Positions 8,182 to 17,259 are shown, counted from the stretch's first letter. The stretch: 64,000 bases of DNA from an uncultured Pirellulaceae bacterium (GCA_937941455.1 CALDHM010000010.1:186001-250000); one strand, 5' to 3'. Numbers and translations are program-made. Notes: generated by a model not told the origin, from the sequence alone.

Positions 8182-8214
8182 AAAAAAAAAAAACTCGACA
8201 TCTGCTATAAGATG
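8182..8214 (-). terminator. Possible terminator of the S41 protease transcript
   Basis: On the minus strand a short hairpin (CATCT, 6-base loop, AGATG; 8214-8199) is followed after five bases by a run of twelve T (8193-8182). The stem is weak, and it would leave a 500-base 3' untranslated region after the S41 gene. Confidence 0.35.
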
Positions 8215-8305
8215 CAGAAACGCGATGTTCCACCGCGCACCACCCCCAAATCGGGGAGTGCCGTTACCGAAAGGAAAACGAAAAGGGACCCGAAAAAAAT
8301 GGACG

Positions 8306-8409
8306 GGGGCCAACAGCAGGCCCGAGCCCCCTAGGCTCGCAAGAGGCCCAACAGGGGCCCAACAGGACAGGCACAGGAGGCCCAGGGAGAGGCCCAAACG
8401 GGCCTAGGA
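8306..8409. repeat. GGCCCAACAG-type degenerate repeats
   Basis: The unit AGGCCC/GGGCCCAACAGG recurs several times in about 100 bases (for example 8343-8354 and 8356-8366), with a GAGCC/GGCTC hairpin at 8324-8338. No coding frame here has plausible protein composition. Confidence 0.6.
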
Positions 8410-8560
8410 CCAAATAGGACCAAAAGAACAGGCATAATTCGAGACTCGCCGTAGTTAGTGGCCTAGTTCCGTCAGGCAGGAAGAGGGAAAGCAGGGTGGA
8501 GCTGGGGGGGATCCAAAGAACAATTTCGGCGAAGCCCGTCCTGTCCGCGGGCTGTTTGAG

Positions 8561-8673
8561 CCTGTGCTTTTTGTCTGTGCTTTTTGTCTGTGTCTTGTCT
8601 GTGTCTGTTTTTGTCTGTTTCTTTTTTGTGTGTTTGTGTGCTTTTTGTCTTTTTGAGCCTTTGCTTTGCTTTT
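8561..8673. repeat. TGTCTGT / CTTTTTGT low-complexity tract
   Basis: About 110 bases made almost only of T, G and C on the plus strand (CTGTGCTTTTTGTCTGTG repeats). The S41 transcript would therefore carry an A/C-rich, U-poor tail. It lies directly downstream of the S41 protease stop codon. No coding meaning is apparent. Confidence 0.7.
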
Positions 8674-8709
8674 GAGGCGCCAGTTCAAATTCACGCTCGA
8701 GCCGTGCCT

Positions 8710-10395
8710 CTATTTTCCAACCACCGCTTCTCGCAGCAATCCTGAGTTGTTTTGCGCGAACCTGATGGCCGTCTTGAGGGCATGATCCTGCTCGGTCCCC
8801 AGCCATGGACTGTCGTAGTCGATTCTCGCTGCGGAACGCACCTCGACATCCGGCTTAACGCCGATTTGGTTGATCGACTCGCCTCTCGGGCCGTAGAATT
8901 TGGCGGTTGTCAGGCGGATTCCGCCCCCTGAAACGTTCAACGAGAAAATTCCCTGAACGCTCCCCTTCCCGTAGCTTTGGGTGCCGATGATCGTGCCGCG
9001 TCCTTGCTCGCTTATCGCCGCCGCAAAAATTTCGCTGGCACTCGCCGAGTTTTCATCGATCAGCACGTAGAGCGGCATCCGCCAGGTACCGGCGGCCTCG
9101 GCGCGATGGGTAAAGTCCTCCAGCGGATTTCGCCCTTTCGTGGAGACAATTACTCCGCTACCGAGAAACCGGTCGGCCAAATCGACAGCGGCCGACAGCA
9201 GGCCTCCAGGGTTTCCGCGCATATCGACGATCAACGATCGCATTCCTTGTTTTTGCAACGTCCACAAGGCCCCGTCGAAATCACGGACGGTGGTTTTCTG
9301 GAAATTGGCGACGCGGATGTAGCCGATGCCACTTTGCTGATCGACGATTTCCGCGGCTTCGATACTTGGGATTTCCACCCGGCGACGTCGCAGTTTGAGG
9401 GTTTGAGCCGCTTCGTTATGGCGGACGAAGGTCACGATCACTTCGCTACCTTCTTCGCCGCGCAGCATGTCGGCGCACCGTTCGCCGCCGTACTGAACCA
9501 CTGATTTGAAATCCACATGGGTGATTTGATCGCCGACTTGCAGGCCGCCTTGTTCGGCCGGGCCGCCGCGAATCACACTGACGATCGTCAGGTGATCTTT
9601 TTCCGCTTTTAGCTCGACCCCTAGGCCCACAAAATTGCCGTCGATCTGCGACATCGTCTCAGAGTACTGACTTTCCGACAGGTATGCTGAGTACGGATCG
9701 AGCACCGCAATCGCTCCGCAGATAAATTCCATGTAGGTCGCTTGTTCGGCCAGCCCGATCGAGTCTCGTAGCATTTTGGCCGATTGGTTGGCGACCCACG
9801 TGGCATCGACCCGTTTCTGCACCGAGACCTTTTTCAAGACTTCGGTCAGGGCGTTGAATCCATCCTTGATCCGGTCCAAGGCGACGCCCTGCAGGTGAAC
9901 GTCACGGAATTCCGGGGATTCGAGCGCAAACTTCAGTGCCGTCAAACCGTATCGGGCAATGTCGTTCCAGTTCGGCTCTTCTACATAATACGACTGAATT
10001 TTCAGTAAGATCTCCGCATAGGTTCCCTCCGCGATCTTCGGGGGCGTGCGTGTGAGTTGATGCAAAAAGTTGCTGTCCGCATAGCGCCGCTCCAGATCCA
10101 AGTGGATGCGAGCCAGCGAGCGCCGCTGGGTCAGCCGAGCATCGTTGGGGATCTTGCGCAGCGCCTGTTGGTATAGCGCCAGGGCATCCGACCATTGCCG
10201 ATCCCGTTCGAGTTGTTCACATTGGGCGAGAACTTGTTCGGGGCTCAATTCGCCCGTGACTACCGTACTGGCGACCTGGGCTGGCAACCACGGAGTGACG
10301 CAACCGCAGAACCAAACGAGCAGCAAAAGGCTCTGCCAACATGTGGACCAATCAGGGCGCAAAGAGTCTGTTCTCTTCCTGTTGAGAAATCGCAT
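8710..10395 (-). CDS. S41 carboxy-terminal processing protease (CtpA/Prc type) with N-terminal TPR-like region
   Basis: A periplasm-facing serine protease that cuts proteins near their C-terminus. Residues 1-40 form a signal peptide or membrane anchor. Residues 50-110 look like a short TPR-type helical region ('RDRQWSDALALYQQALRKIP'). A PDZ domain spans about 250-335 (GLGVEL...GGPAEQGGLQVGD), and the S41 catalytic domain follows. The Ser-Lys dyad is Ser452 (in NSASASEIF) and Lys477 (in SYGKGSV), 25 residues apart as in CtpA and Prc. 'DMRGNPGG' at 391-398 is the usual oxyanion-region motif. At 561 residues it is somewhat longer than CtpA because of the TPR part. No close operon partner; an odd low-complexity stretch follows it. 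Confidence 0.95.
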   Translation of the reverse strand: MRFLNRKRTDSLRPDWSTCWQSLLLLVWFCGCVTPWLPAQVASTVVTGELSPEQVLAQCEQLERDRQWSDALALYQQALRKIPNDARLTQRRSLARIHLDLERRYADSNFLHQLTRTPPKIAEGTYAEILLKIQSYYVEEPNWNDIARYGLTALKFALESPEFRDVHLQGVALDRIKDGFNALTEVLKKVSVQKRVDATWVANQSAKMLRDSIGLAEQATYMEFICGAIAVLDPYSAYLSESQYSETMSQIDGNFVGLGVELKAEKDHLTIVSVIRGGPAEQGGLQVGDQITHVDFKSVVQYGGERCADMLRGEEGSEVIVTFVRHNEAAQTLKLRRRRVEIPSIEAAEIVDQQSGIGYIRVANFQKTTVRDFDGALWTLQKQGMRSLIVDMRGNPGGLLSAAVDLADRFLGSGVIVSTKGRNPLEDFTHRAEAAGTWRMPLYVLIDENSASASEIFAAAISEQGRGTIIGTQSYGKGSVQGIFSLNVSGGGIRLTTAKFYGPRGESINQIGVKPDVEVRSAARIDYDSPWLGTEQDHALKTAIRFAQNNSGLLREAVVGK

Positions 10396-11035
10396 CTTCT
10401 ACCATCCGTAAGGACGACCGGCAGGGTCGCGGGCGACCAAAATTCGTTGGAGCGAAGTCGCCAAAGACTGCTCGGTCGAGTCAGGGCTGTCTCTCTTGAG
10501 TGAACGCGCGATGCCTTGAACGCTGAGAGACAACAATTGCAGGCGTCAAACCATAAATCACGTTTTTCCCACAGTCAAAAAAACAGAATCATTTTTTGAC
10601 TGCGTAGTCCTCACAACCCTTGTGAGCCTACACGCGAATCCTTGTTGTAGTGATGGCGAAAAATGTGACGCCATTGGGCGGTGCGAGGTGCGTCCCGGCT
10701 CAAGCGTTACGATCGCCGTCGGCGAAAGGTTCGGAAAATTTTTCCGGCAATACGCGACTACTCCCAGTGGAACAAAACTCGCTGGACACCCCGTATCAAG
10801 TTGCCCTGAAACTCCCTAATTTCGCCATCGGCGATTCGCAGACGGTGTGGCTCCTGTCGTGGTAATCCGCGAGTTTACGGCAGCATGGCTACCGCCTTCA
10901 ACAGGCGCAGCCGGGAGCCACCGTTTCCGTTTTGTCCCGCTTGGCGGCTTGCGGCTGATGCCAGGCGAGCTTCCGAAACTCTCGATCGCCGGGGAGCGGT
11001 CGCAGGTTGGAATGCCGAGCCCCAAGCAGCGGTCT
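10396..11035. other. Intergenic region, no supported gene
   Basis: About 640 bases upstream of the S41 gene. Short open frames exist on both strands but none has a ribosome-binding site or recognisable composition. It presumably holds the S41 promoter; no clear hairpin or repeat was seen. Confidence 0.5.
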
Positions 11036-11380
11036 TTAACCCGATGCGAAGTCCGCGTTGATAGCCAGCGGCATGTTGGGAAAGTGCGCAGGCGGGATGA
11101 TGGCTTTGGCGCGTCGTCGACGCGATTTGGCCATTGCCCACTCTTTGGTTAATACCTCGAAGACTCCAGGTGTCTCGTAACGCGCGATGTTACGGCCATC
11201 GGCCATCGGCCCGATCAACCCCCGAAACAACGGGAACCCCCGCAAGCTCAATTCGGTGTTGCAATCGTCAATTCCGATTTGTTCGTACTGCCGACAAAGT
11301 TCCGCGGTACACTCAAATTCTCGAATTCGCAATGACCCGTCCGATTCTCGCGAAACGACCCTAATGATTTTGGCTGACAT
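11036..11380 (-). CDS. Small hypothetical protein
   Basis: A 114-residue protein I do not recognise. I start it at MSAKIIRV (11380), where GGAG lies nine bases upstream, rather than at the longer frame beginning at 11440. The product has a mixed alpha/beta composition ('IIRVVSRESDGSLRIREFEC', 'RQYEQIGIDDCNTELSLRGF') and a basic patch KSRRRRAK near residues 85-92, with no signal peptide or membrane segment. It stands alone between the S41 protease and the DUF1571 protein, on the same strand as both but far from each. Probably a lineage-specific cytosolic protein; the good start signal is the main reason to accept it. Confidence 0.55.
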   Translation of the reverse strand: MSAKIIRVVSRESDGSLRIREFECTAELCRQYEQIGIDDCNTELSLRGFPLFRGLIGPMADGRNIARYETPGVFEVLTKEWAMAKSRRRRAKAIIPPAHFPNMPLAINADFASG

Positions 11381-11653
11381 ATCAAGCGTTCTCCGTTTGG
11401 CTATCAACTTAGGAAAAACGCCCAGAACCCCACATTCCATTGCAAGGGGATTAACGCTCCTTCGTCACGCTGGACATCTACACATTATCGACGCAAGGTT
11501 TTCCTAATCCGAAAAGTTTTCGCAGTGCAGAAATTTTCGGAATGACCGTTGCGATTGCCAGCGCGCAGGAGTACCGTCGCAGCAAAAATCATTCCATGCT
11601 GATCCGTTTATGCCGGAAACAACGATTGGCGAGGCAACGAGAATGAACGTCTG

Positions 11654-12706
11654 TCAAAAACGCGGAAATTTGTACTCGCGGTTGTTCGGATCCCAATCCT
11701 TGTCCGTAAAGCCGTTGTTGAACTCGATTTTCGAGTAGAAATAACGCTCGATCAGCTTTGGCTCCCCCCCCTCCTGATCGGGCCAGTCGAAGCCTTCATA
11801 ACCGATCGGAATCTGCCGTTCGATGTCGACATAGATTTTCGCTTGGTGAAAATCCAGCGGCGGTTGCGGCCGCGAGTGGCTGACCGTAATTTTCAGGCAG
11901 CGCACGTCGTTGACCGCGACATCGGCATCGAGCGTCACGTCACAAGTTCCCACCTCGCGGTCCCGTTCCCCCTTGGCAATGATCTGAGCCAGCAACCGCT
12001 CCAAACCCATCTCGTAGATCGGATGCCGATTGTCGCCCATGGCCAGCGGGCCGGTCGGATCCAGATAAAAACGTTTGACGTTGAATTTCGGGGGATGCGC
12101 AATCAATTGACCATCATTTTTTCCTTCGACCCAAATAACCTCCTGCCCAGCCAATTCTTTGGGTTCGAGAAATTTCGAGTAGACGCTGAACGGTATTTGC
12201 ACGCCACCCTCTTCCCGAGGATGACGGATTTTGATTTTCAGGAATTGTGGAGCCCGCAGTTGTCCGGCTGGAGTACGAATCTCATTCATCAGTACAGCCG
12301 AATAGTCGCGCACCTCGGTCAGCAGTTTCTCGCGGGCGAGTCGAGCAACATTGAGGAGCGGATCGAGCGGATGAGCCGCCGAACGAACTGCTTCCTCCGA
12401 AATTCCTGCGAGGATACCGGGCAGCGGCTCGTTCATTTCGCCGGTTGCCGTATCGCTATTTTCTTCGGGCTCTCGCCGGTCGTCCCCTTTGGTGATCTCA
12501 ACTGGATCGATCAGGTCCGGGTCGACTTGTTGCTCGGTCGAATCCGACCAAACGTACACAGCCATGAGCAACCCCGCGAGCAGCAGAAAGCCGACAAACA
12601 GGCGAGGCCAGATGCCCTTGCGCGGCGGTCGTTCTGAATGGGTGTTTTCATGCGTGCGGTTCAAGTGATTGCGTCCTCTCTTGATTTTAGACCTACACCG
12701 GACCAT
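11654..12706 (-). CDS. DUF1571 domain protein, membrane-anchored
   Basis: A 350-residue protein with one N-terminal transmembrane segment (about residues 35-52, LFVGFLLLAGLLMAVYVW) and a DUF1571 domain over the rest. The domain shows 'AREKLLTEVRDYSAVLMNEI', 'LKIKIRHP', 'FSVYSKFLEPKELAGQEVIWVEGKN' and 'GPLAMGDNRHPIYEMGLERLL', the usual pattern of this family in planctomycetes. Between them lies an acidic linker (about 60-95). The C-terminal part 'RQIPIGYEGFDWPDQEGGEPKLIERYFYS' is reminiscent of outer-membrane-lipoprotein-type beta strands. The protein is expected outside the cytoplasm. The start is uncertain: a purine-rich signal abuts the ATG, and downstream TTG codons are possible. Biochemical function is unknown. 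Confidence 0.9.
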   Translation of the reverse strand: MVRCRSKIKRGRNHLNRTHENTHSERPPRKGIWPRLFVGFLLLAGLLMAVYVWSDSTEQQVDPDLIDPVEITKGDDRREPEENSDTATGEMNEPLPGILAGISEEAVRSAAHPLDPLLNVARLAREKLLTEVRDYSAVLMNEIRTPAGQLRAPQFLKIKIRHPREEGGVQIPFSVYSKFLEPKELAGQEVIWVEGKNDGQLIAHPPKFNVKRFYLDPTGPLAMGDNRHPIYEMGLERLLAQIIAKGERDREVGTCDVTLDADVAVNDVRCLKITVSHSRPQPPLDFHQAKIYVDIERQIPIGYEGFDWPDQEGGEPKLIERYFYSKIEFNNGFTDKDWDPNNREYKFPRF

Positions 12707-13037
12707 CTCCCCGATCCCTTAGCGGCCAAGGGAGGGAAAGGACTGGGCAGGTGCGATAGGGCCCTCTACTCTGTGAACCAATGAAACAGTGTTCCGAGTC
12801 CGCAATATTTTAGACGTCTGCTGGCCGACAACAACACCAAAAGTTTCTTCCTTAAAAAAGTATTTGGTCACGGGCCGCCGTTTCGGAAAAAACTCTTGAT
12901 GCTATCGACTCGTTCCAGCGGCTTACTGTCGCCGGGCGTTGGTGAAGACGCGGGCTGAGACTCAACGGCCAAGCGCAGCGTGTGGGCAAAATCAAGTCGC
13001 TCCGCGATCGCGAGCCAATCGCTTAACTTTGTTTCAA
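12707..13037. other. Intergenic region, no supported gene
   Basis: About 330 bases between the DUF1559-like lipoprotein and the DUF1571 gene. A minus-strand frame (12868-13206) crosses it but overlaps the lipoprotein gene out of frame and has no start signal. Nothing else stands out. Confidence 0.5.
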
Positions 13038-14831
13038 CTAATCCAGTTGAGGAGGCGCTTGGGGTTTCGCGGGATCCGGCTCGGGGAGAACGATCAGATC
13101 GGCGCGATTGATGCGTTCCCGCCCGGCCACGGTGAGTACCGCCTCGATGTTGCTCGCTGTTTTTTTGATGCCTCGCAAGCGAAATTCCGCATCGATAAAC
13201 AGCCATCCGGCATCTGCACGCTGGCCATAATCCTTTTCGACTATCTCGTCAGGCAAATCGGAATCAGGAGCCATCCAGGGAACGGCCAACTCGCGAGACG
13301 TTTCGACGATGATGGCTGTCCGATTTTTAGGATCGGTAATCCGATCGAGTGAGGGCGGCTGGTCGCTGTCAGCGTTGTACAGTCTCCCCGGCCCGCGCGA
13401 CAAACGCCATGCCGTCTTGCCTGCTGGATCGAGAGCGGCGAACACCTCGGGGACGTCCTCGGCCACTTCTTGGTTGGTCGGACTATCCCAGGGCTGCAGA
13501 AAATCGATCCGGTCGTACAAATCCTGTCGACCGAGTTGCGGCAAGATGGCGACTCGCCAGCTGAACGGAGGGCCTTTTCCGTTTGGGTCGGGTGGCCCGT
13601 CCGTCGGCAACCGCCCCCGCTCCGCGTGGAAGCGAGCGACCGCGCTGGCGAGCTGCCGCCCGGCCTCGATCCTGCGGCTGAGTGTTGCGATTTGCTGGAG
13701 GTCGCTGACGGCGGTTTGGAGGAAAGGTTTGACTGCCTCGGACCGGCGAATCCGCAATTCGACTTGGTCTGCCGTTTTGGAAACCTCGGCTAGATCGCGC
13801 TGGACGATATCGTCGAACAAGGCCGTCGCTTGCGTGAGCACTTGCGGCTCGTACATCGTCGCGCTATTTCGGCGAGGTGCCAGGCCATTTCCCATGCCAG
13901 CCAGCGAATTTTGAGAAGGTTGCCGATTATCGTTGGCAAAAGCTTCGTTGAGGCTTTGGGCGATTTGGTCGGCGGCCCTTGGGTCTTGCAAGCTGATGGA
14001 AAGTTGTACCATTTCCGATTGCTCCGGGTCGATCGCCAGCGTCGCATGCTTGACGGCCGTGTAGATCTGGAAGGCCTCATCATTGCCGCCACCGAAGGAC
14101 CGCGCCATTTGAGCGATCGTGCTAAAAAATCCGGCAATCGGTTGCGGGTCGAAATAGGCCTGCAGCACGTGCGACGACTTGGTACTCTCCGCCAAGCGTT
14201 GCAGGTTTCCCGTTTCCCGCGGCCGGGTCAGCCGCAACGCCATTTCGCGCGAGGCGATGGCGAGGTGACGGCTATCGATTCGCGCAGCGAACAGACTGTC
14301 ACGTTTCAGGTCCACTAATTCGGAGACATCTCCCCCGCCACCGGACTGGGGGAACAAGGCCTGCCAAGACTCAAGCGGCTCATTCCATTCCAGAACAATG
14401 GCCAGCGGATTCGCGGATGCATCAGTGCCGCCCCCCAAAGCAGAGGTCAGCGACTGATCGACCAAGACCCAGAGCCGCCGGTAATTCGCCAGGTTCGCGG
14501 CGCGATCGCCGACCCAGTTTGCCAGCGCCCGTTGAACCTCCGACAAATCCATCCCCTCCAGCACATTCGATCCAAGCAGTTTGCGAACGTCGACCGAGAC
14601 GGCAAAGAAAAAGTCCTTGTGTAAAAAACCCTCGGCCGCGGCCTCGCCAGAGCTCGCGACGGTGGGGCCTTGCTCGTGAATCGTCGGTTGGTTCCGCTGT
14701 TCAAATGGTAAGGATTTGACTTGGGACGTTTCGCGGCAGCCCACGGTGCAGACGATAGTACACACTCCCAAACCGATAAAATAGATCAGCGTTTTCGTGA
14801 AACACGGCTGACGATTGCTGGGGTAAACCAT
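13038..14831 (-). CDS. DUF1559-like secreted lipoprotein
   Basis: A 597-residue exported protein. The N-terminus ends in a lipobox-like TVGC (Cys32 after 'GVCTIVCTVGC'), so it is probably a lipoprotein. Residues 80-400 have no named motif but contain alternating beta-like stretches ('HLAIASREMALRL', 'ATLAIDPEQSEMVQLSISLQD'). The C-terminal part ('GKGPPFSWRVAILPQLGRQDLYDRIDF', 'PTNQEV', 'DPKNRTAIIVETSRELAVPWMAPDSDL') matches the C-terminal half of the DUF1559 (pseudopilin-like) proteins that are abundant in planctomycetes, though the usual N-terminal pilin-like helix is missing. It stands alone, divergent from the QueC-like gene (133-base gap). Function unknown, probably a structural or surface protein. 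Confidence 0.85.
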   Translation of the reverse strand: MVYPSNRQPCFTKTLIYFIGLGVCTIVCTVGCRETSQVKSLPFEQRNQPTIHEQGPTVASSGEAAAEGFLHKDFFFAVSVDVRKLLGSNVLEGMDLSEVQRALANWVGDRAANLANYRRLWVLVDQSLTSALGGGTDASANPLAIVLEWNEPLESWQALFPQSGGGGDVSELVDLKRDSLFAARIDSRHLAIASREMALRLTRPRETGNLQRLAESTKSSHVLQAYFDPQPIAGFFSTIAQMARSFGGGNDEAFQIYTAVKHATLAIDPEQSEMVQLSISLQDPRAADQIAQSLNEAFANDNRQPSQNSLAGMGNGLAPRRNSATMYEPQVLTQATALFDDIVQRDLAEVSKTADQVELRIRRSEAVKPFLQTAVSDLQQIATLSRRIEAGRQLASAVARFHAERGRLPTDGPPDPNGKGPPFSWRVAILPQLGRQDLYDRIDFLQPWDSPTNQEVAEDVPEVFAALDPAGKTAWRLSRGPGRLYNADSDQPPSLDRITDPKNRTAIIVETSRELAVPWMAPDSDLPDEIVEKDYGQRADAGWLFIDAEFRLRGIKKTASNIEAVLTVAGRERINRADLIVLPEPDPAKPQAPPQLD

Positions 14832-14964
14832 TGGCGAAGGTACCAGAGTAGCTTACGATCAAAGCTAACCGCAGGGAGCGGGGGCCGAGGCGAAACACTC
14901 GGCTGCGAGGCGAACTGCGGACGCTTTCGATTGTATCCCGTTTTCTATCGGCAGGTTACCGTCA

Positions 14965-15756
14965 GTGAATCCCGGCCAAATCGCCGTATTGTCGGCAAGC
15001 GGAGGGCTCGACTCCACCAGTTTGTTGTTGCGTTTGTTGGCCGAGGGCGCTCGTCCCCATCTCCTGAGCTTTCGCTACGGACAAAAGCACGCTTTGGAAT
15101 TGGAGTTTCTTGGCCGCAACGTGACCCAGCTGCGCGCCCGCGGATTTGAGATCGTTTGGCGGACTGTCGATCTTTCGGATGTAGGTCCCCTCTTGGCCTC
15201 GTCCTTGATCGAAGGGGGCCCCCCTGTTCCCGAGGGTCATTATGAAGAGCCGAACATGCGGTCGACGGTGGTGCCGAACCGCAACGCCATTTTTGCGGCC
15301 GTCGCCTATGCTTGGGCCCTTTCGCTGGCCGAGCAATCTCGGCAGACCGTTCGCTTCGGATTGGGCGTCCACAGCGGTGACCACGCAATATACCCGGATT
15401 GCCGACCTGAGTTTTTCGAGCGGCTGCTCGGAGCGTTTGCGGTTGGCAATTGGGGTAGCGAGCGGGTCGAGGCCTTTTTGCCCTACCTCAACTGCGACAA
15501 GGCGGCGATCCTACGCGATGCGCTGGCATCATGCGCGAAACTGGACTTGGATTTTGACGAAATTTTTCGAAACACAGTGACCAGCTACGCGCCGGACGAG
15601 CACGGTCAATCAAGCGGCTTGACGGGGTCGGATTTGGAACGAATACTCGCCTTTGACGCGGTCGGTCGCGTCGACCCCTTGTCGTACCATCAGCCTTGGT
15701 CGCAAGTCGTGGCCCGCGCTCGGGAACTTCGCAACCAATACCTGACCAATCGATAG
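14965..15756 (+). CDS. queC: QueC-like 7-cyano-7-deazaguanine synthase lacking zinc cysteines
   Basis: QueC uses ATP to turn 7-carboxy-7-deazaguanine into preQ0, the precursor of queuosine. The PP-loop ATP pyrophosphatase motif SGGLDS is at residues 12-17. 'LSFRYGQKH', 'VPNRN', 'GVHSGDHAIYPDCRPEF' and 'DKAAILRDA' also match the family, and the length (263) is slightly above usual. The C-terminal zinc site, normally T-V-S-C-Y followed by C-G-x-C-x-x-C, is replaced by 'TVTSY' and 'SGLTGSD' in an otherwise well-aligned segment ending LERILAFDAVGRVDP. All four cysteines are gone (Ser, Ser, Thr, Asp). It could be an active zinc-independent form or a paralogue with another substrate. The other queuosine genes (queD, queE, queF) are not in the window. 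The start is supported by family length only. Confidence 0.88.
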   Translation: MNPGQIAVLSASGGLDSTSLLLRLLAEGARPHLLSFRYGQKHALELEFLGRNVTQLRARGFEIVWRTVDLSDVGPLLASSLIEGGPPVPEGHYEEPNMRSTVVPNRNAIFAAVAYAWALSLAEQSRQTVRFGLGVHSGDHAIYPDCRPEFFERLLGAFAVGNWGSERVEAFLPYLNCDKAAILRDALASCAKLDLDFDEIFRNTVTSYAPDEHGQSSGLTGSDLERILAFDAVGRVDPLSYHQPWSQVVARARELRNQYLTNR

Positions 15757-15906
15757 GCCAGATTTATCGAATCGCACGACCTGCGGCCGAATAGCGTCCC
15801 GTATACGCCATTTTGGGCGCAGGCTTTACACTTAAATGGCCTTGCCTTAAAACATTCGTATTTCTGCGTTCGGAGCTTGCCACGGCATGAACAACAAGCT
15901 CGGAGC

Positions 15907-16044
15907 ATGTCTGTCGCCACCATGGTCAGGACCTACGAGCACACAGCCGACTGGCGCGAGCTACTGGCCCCGGTGCGGCAGCGGCTCACCGACCCGCAGG
16001 ATACAACCAGCGGACAGCAGACGTCTCAGTTCGTTCCTCGTTAG
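15907..16044 (+). CDS. Possible 45-residue leader peptide
   Basis: A short frame (MSVATMVRTYEHTADWREL...) ends nine bases before the kinase start at 16054. Its composition is protein-like, but its only Shine-Dalgarno candidate (GGAG) is one base from the ATG. An overlapping frame from 15887 is worse. Listed as a possibility only. Confidence 0.25.
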   Translation: MSVATMVRTYEHTADWRELLAPVRQRLTDPQDTTSGQQTSQFVPR

Positions 16045-16053
16045 GACAACATC

Positions 16054-17259
16054 ATGATCGAAAAATCCGGCAAGACGAAAGACGTATCGGGAGCTGATGA
16101 TTTGGCAGCCAAGGAGGCCCACGTCATATTCGACTCGATTTGGGCCGAACTCGAGGCGGAATTCGGTCGACAAAACTTACGCTTTCCCAAATCGATCATT
16201 CTCCTTGGCGGAGCTCCCGGCGCGGGCAAAGGGACTCAAACCAAATTCATCATGCAAGCCCAGGGCTTCGCCGGTGAACCCATCGTCATCAGCTCGCTCC
16301 TCGATTCCCCTGAAATGAAAAAAATCAAAGACCAAGGGCTGATGGTCGGTGATCGCGAGGTTATCAAACTGCTGATGCGGAAATTGATCGATCCCAAATA
16401 CCGCGACGGTGTGCTGCTGGATGGATTTCCCCGGACGCGTGTCCAAGTCGAATTCCTGAAATTGCTGGTCGATCGGATCAATGATCTCCACGAGGAATTT
16501 CAAAACACCCCATTGGCTCTCGAATTTCGCCGCCCTGTCATCCATGTCATGGTTTTGTACGTCGAGGAAAAAGAAAGCATCGAACGCCAACTAAAACGCG
16601 GGCGTGAAATCGAACGGCACAACCAGGAAGTCGAGCAAACTGGGATCGGCGAGAAGCTGGAACTGCGTGTCACGGATCTGGACCCTGAGGCGGCTCGCAA
16701 GCGTTACCAGGTCTTTAAGGAGCAGACCTGGGACGCCCTGCAATCCCTCCGAGAAATCTACCACTATCATCTCGTCAACGCGCAAGGCTCGATCGCCGAG
16801 GTCGAGGCAAATATCTTGCGTGAATTGCAATACCAAAGCTCGCTCGAGCTGGAACCGCGGACTTACGATATGATCCGTGCGATTCCTCTGGCAACCGAGA
16901 TCGCTGAAAACGCTCGGATCGAACTGGTAAAACGACTGGATCGCTACGCTGTCGAGCACCAAGAAATGTTCCAGCAAGTCCTCGACATCATTCAGGAACG
17001 TTTTTTGCCGATCATCAAACGGCACGCGTTGACGGGCCATGCGATTGTCAACACCGAGCATCCGATTTTCGAACGCTCGACAGCCCTGGCGATGCTGATC
17101 GACGTTTTTGCCGAACGCGGTTTTCAAGCAGTCGTCGACAAAAACCGCTACGACTATGTCGAACGAATCGATCTCGAGACCGGCATCGTGGAGCGGCAAA
17201 CGAAGTACATCTTCCGCATCCAGATCAAGTTCAAGGGCTCAGAAATACGCCGCGGCTAA
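16054..17259 (+). CDS. Adenylate-kinase-like nucleoside monophosphate kinase with C-terminal extension
   Basis: A P-loop kinase that would move phosphate between nucleoside mono- and triphosphates. The Walker A motif GGAPGAGKGT is at residues 52-61, and 'GVLLDGFPRTRVQ' (about 119-131) is the adenylate-kinase NMP-binding signature. 'ILYVEEKESIERQLKRGRE'-like sequence follows where the LID begins, but there is no four-cysteine zinc LID. Ordinary adenylate kinases have about 215 residues; this has 401. An N-terminal stretch of 45 residues precedes the P-loop, and about 150 residues follow the kinase ('ILRELQYQSSLELEPRTYDM' onward), including a charged helical region and a beta-like end. The substrate nucleotide and the role of the extension are unknown. 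It lies 297 bases after the QueC-like gene on the same strand. Confidence 0.85.
   Translation: MIEKSGKTKDVSGADDLAAKEAHVIFDSIWAELEAEFGRQNLRFPKSIILLGGAPGAGKGTQTKFIMQAQGFAGEPIVISSLLDSPEMKKIKDQGLMVGDREVIKLLMRKLIDPKYRDGVLLDGFPRTRVQVEFLKLLVDRINDLHEEFQNTPLALEFRRPVIHVMVLYVEEKESIERQLKRGREIERHNQEVEQTGIGEKLELRVTDLDPEAARKRYQVFKEQTWDALQSLREIYHYHLVNAQGSIAEVEANILRELQYQSSLELEPRTYDMIRAIPLATEIAENARIELVKRLDRYAVEHQEMFQQVLDIIQERFLPIIKRHALTGHAIVNTEHPIFERSTALAMLIDVFAERGFQAVVDKNRYDYVERIDLETGIVERQTKYIFRIQIKFKGSEIRRG

Noticed and set aside
8264-8806. Minus-strand frame of 180 codons over the low-complexity region
   Set aside because: Its protein would be Lys/Thr/Gln repeats and then Gly/Pro/Leu repeats; it overlaps the S41 stop and reflects the DNA repeats.
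12868-13206. 112-codon frame overlapping the end of the DUF1559-like gene
   Set aside because: Out of frame over 169 bases with the real gene and no start signal; the end of the lipoprotein looks natural (Pro-rich tail).
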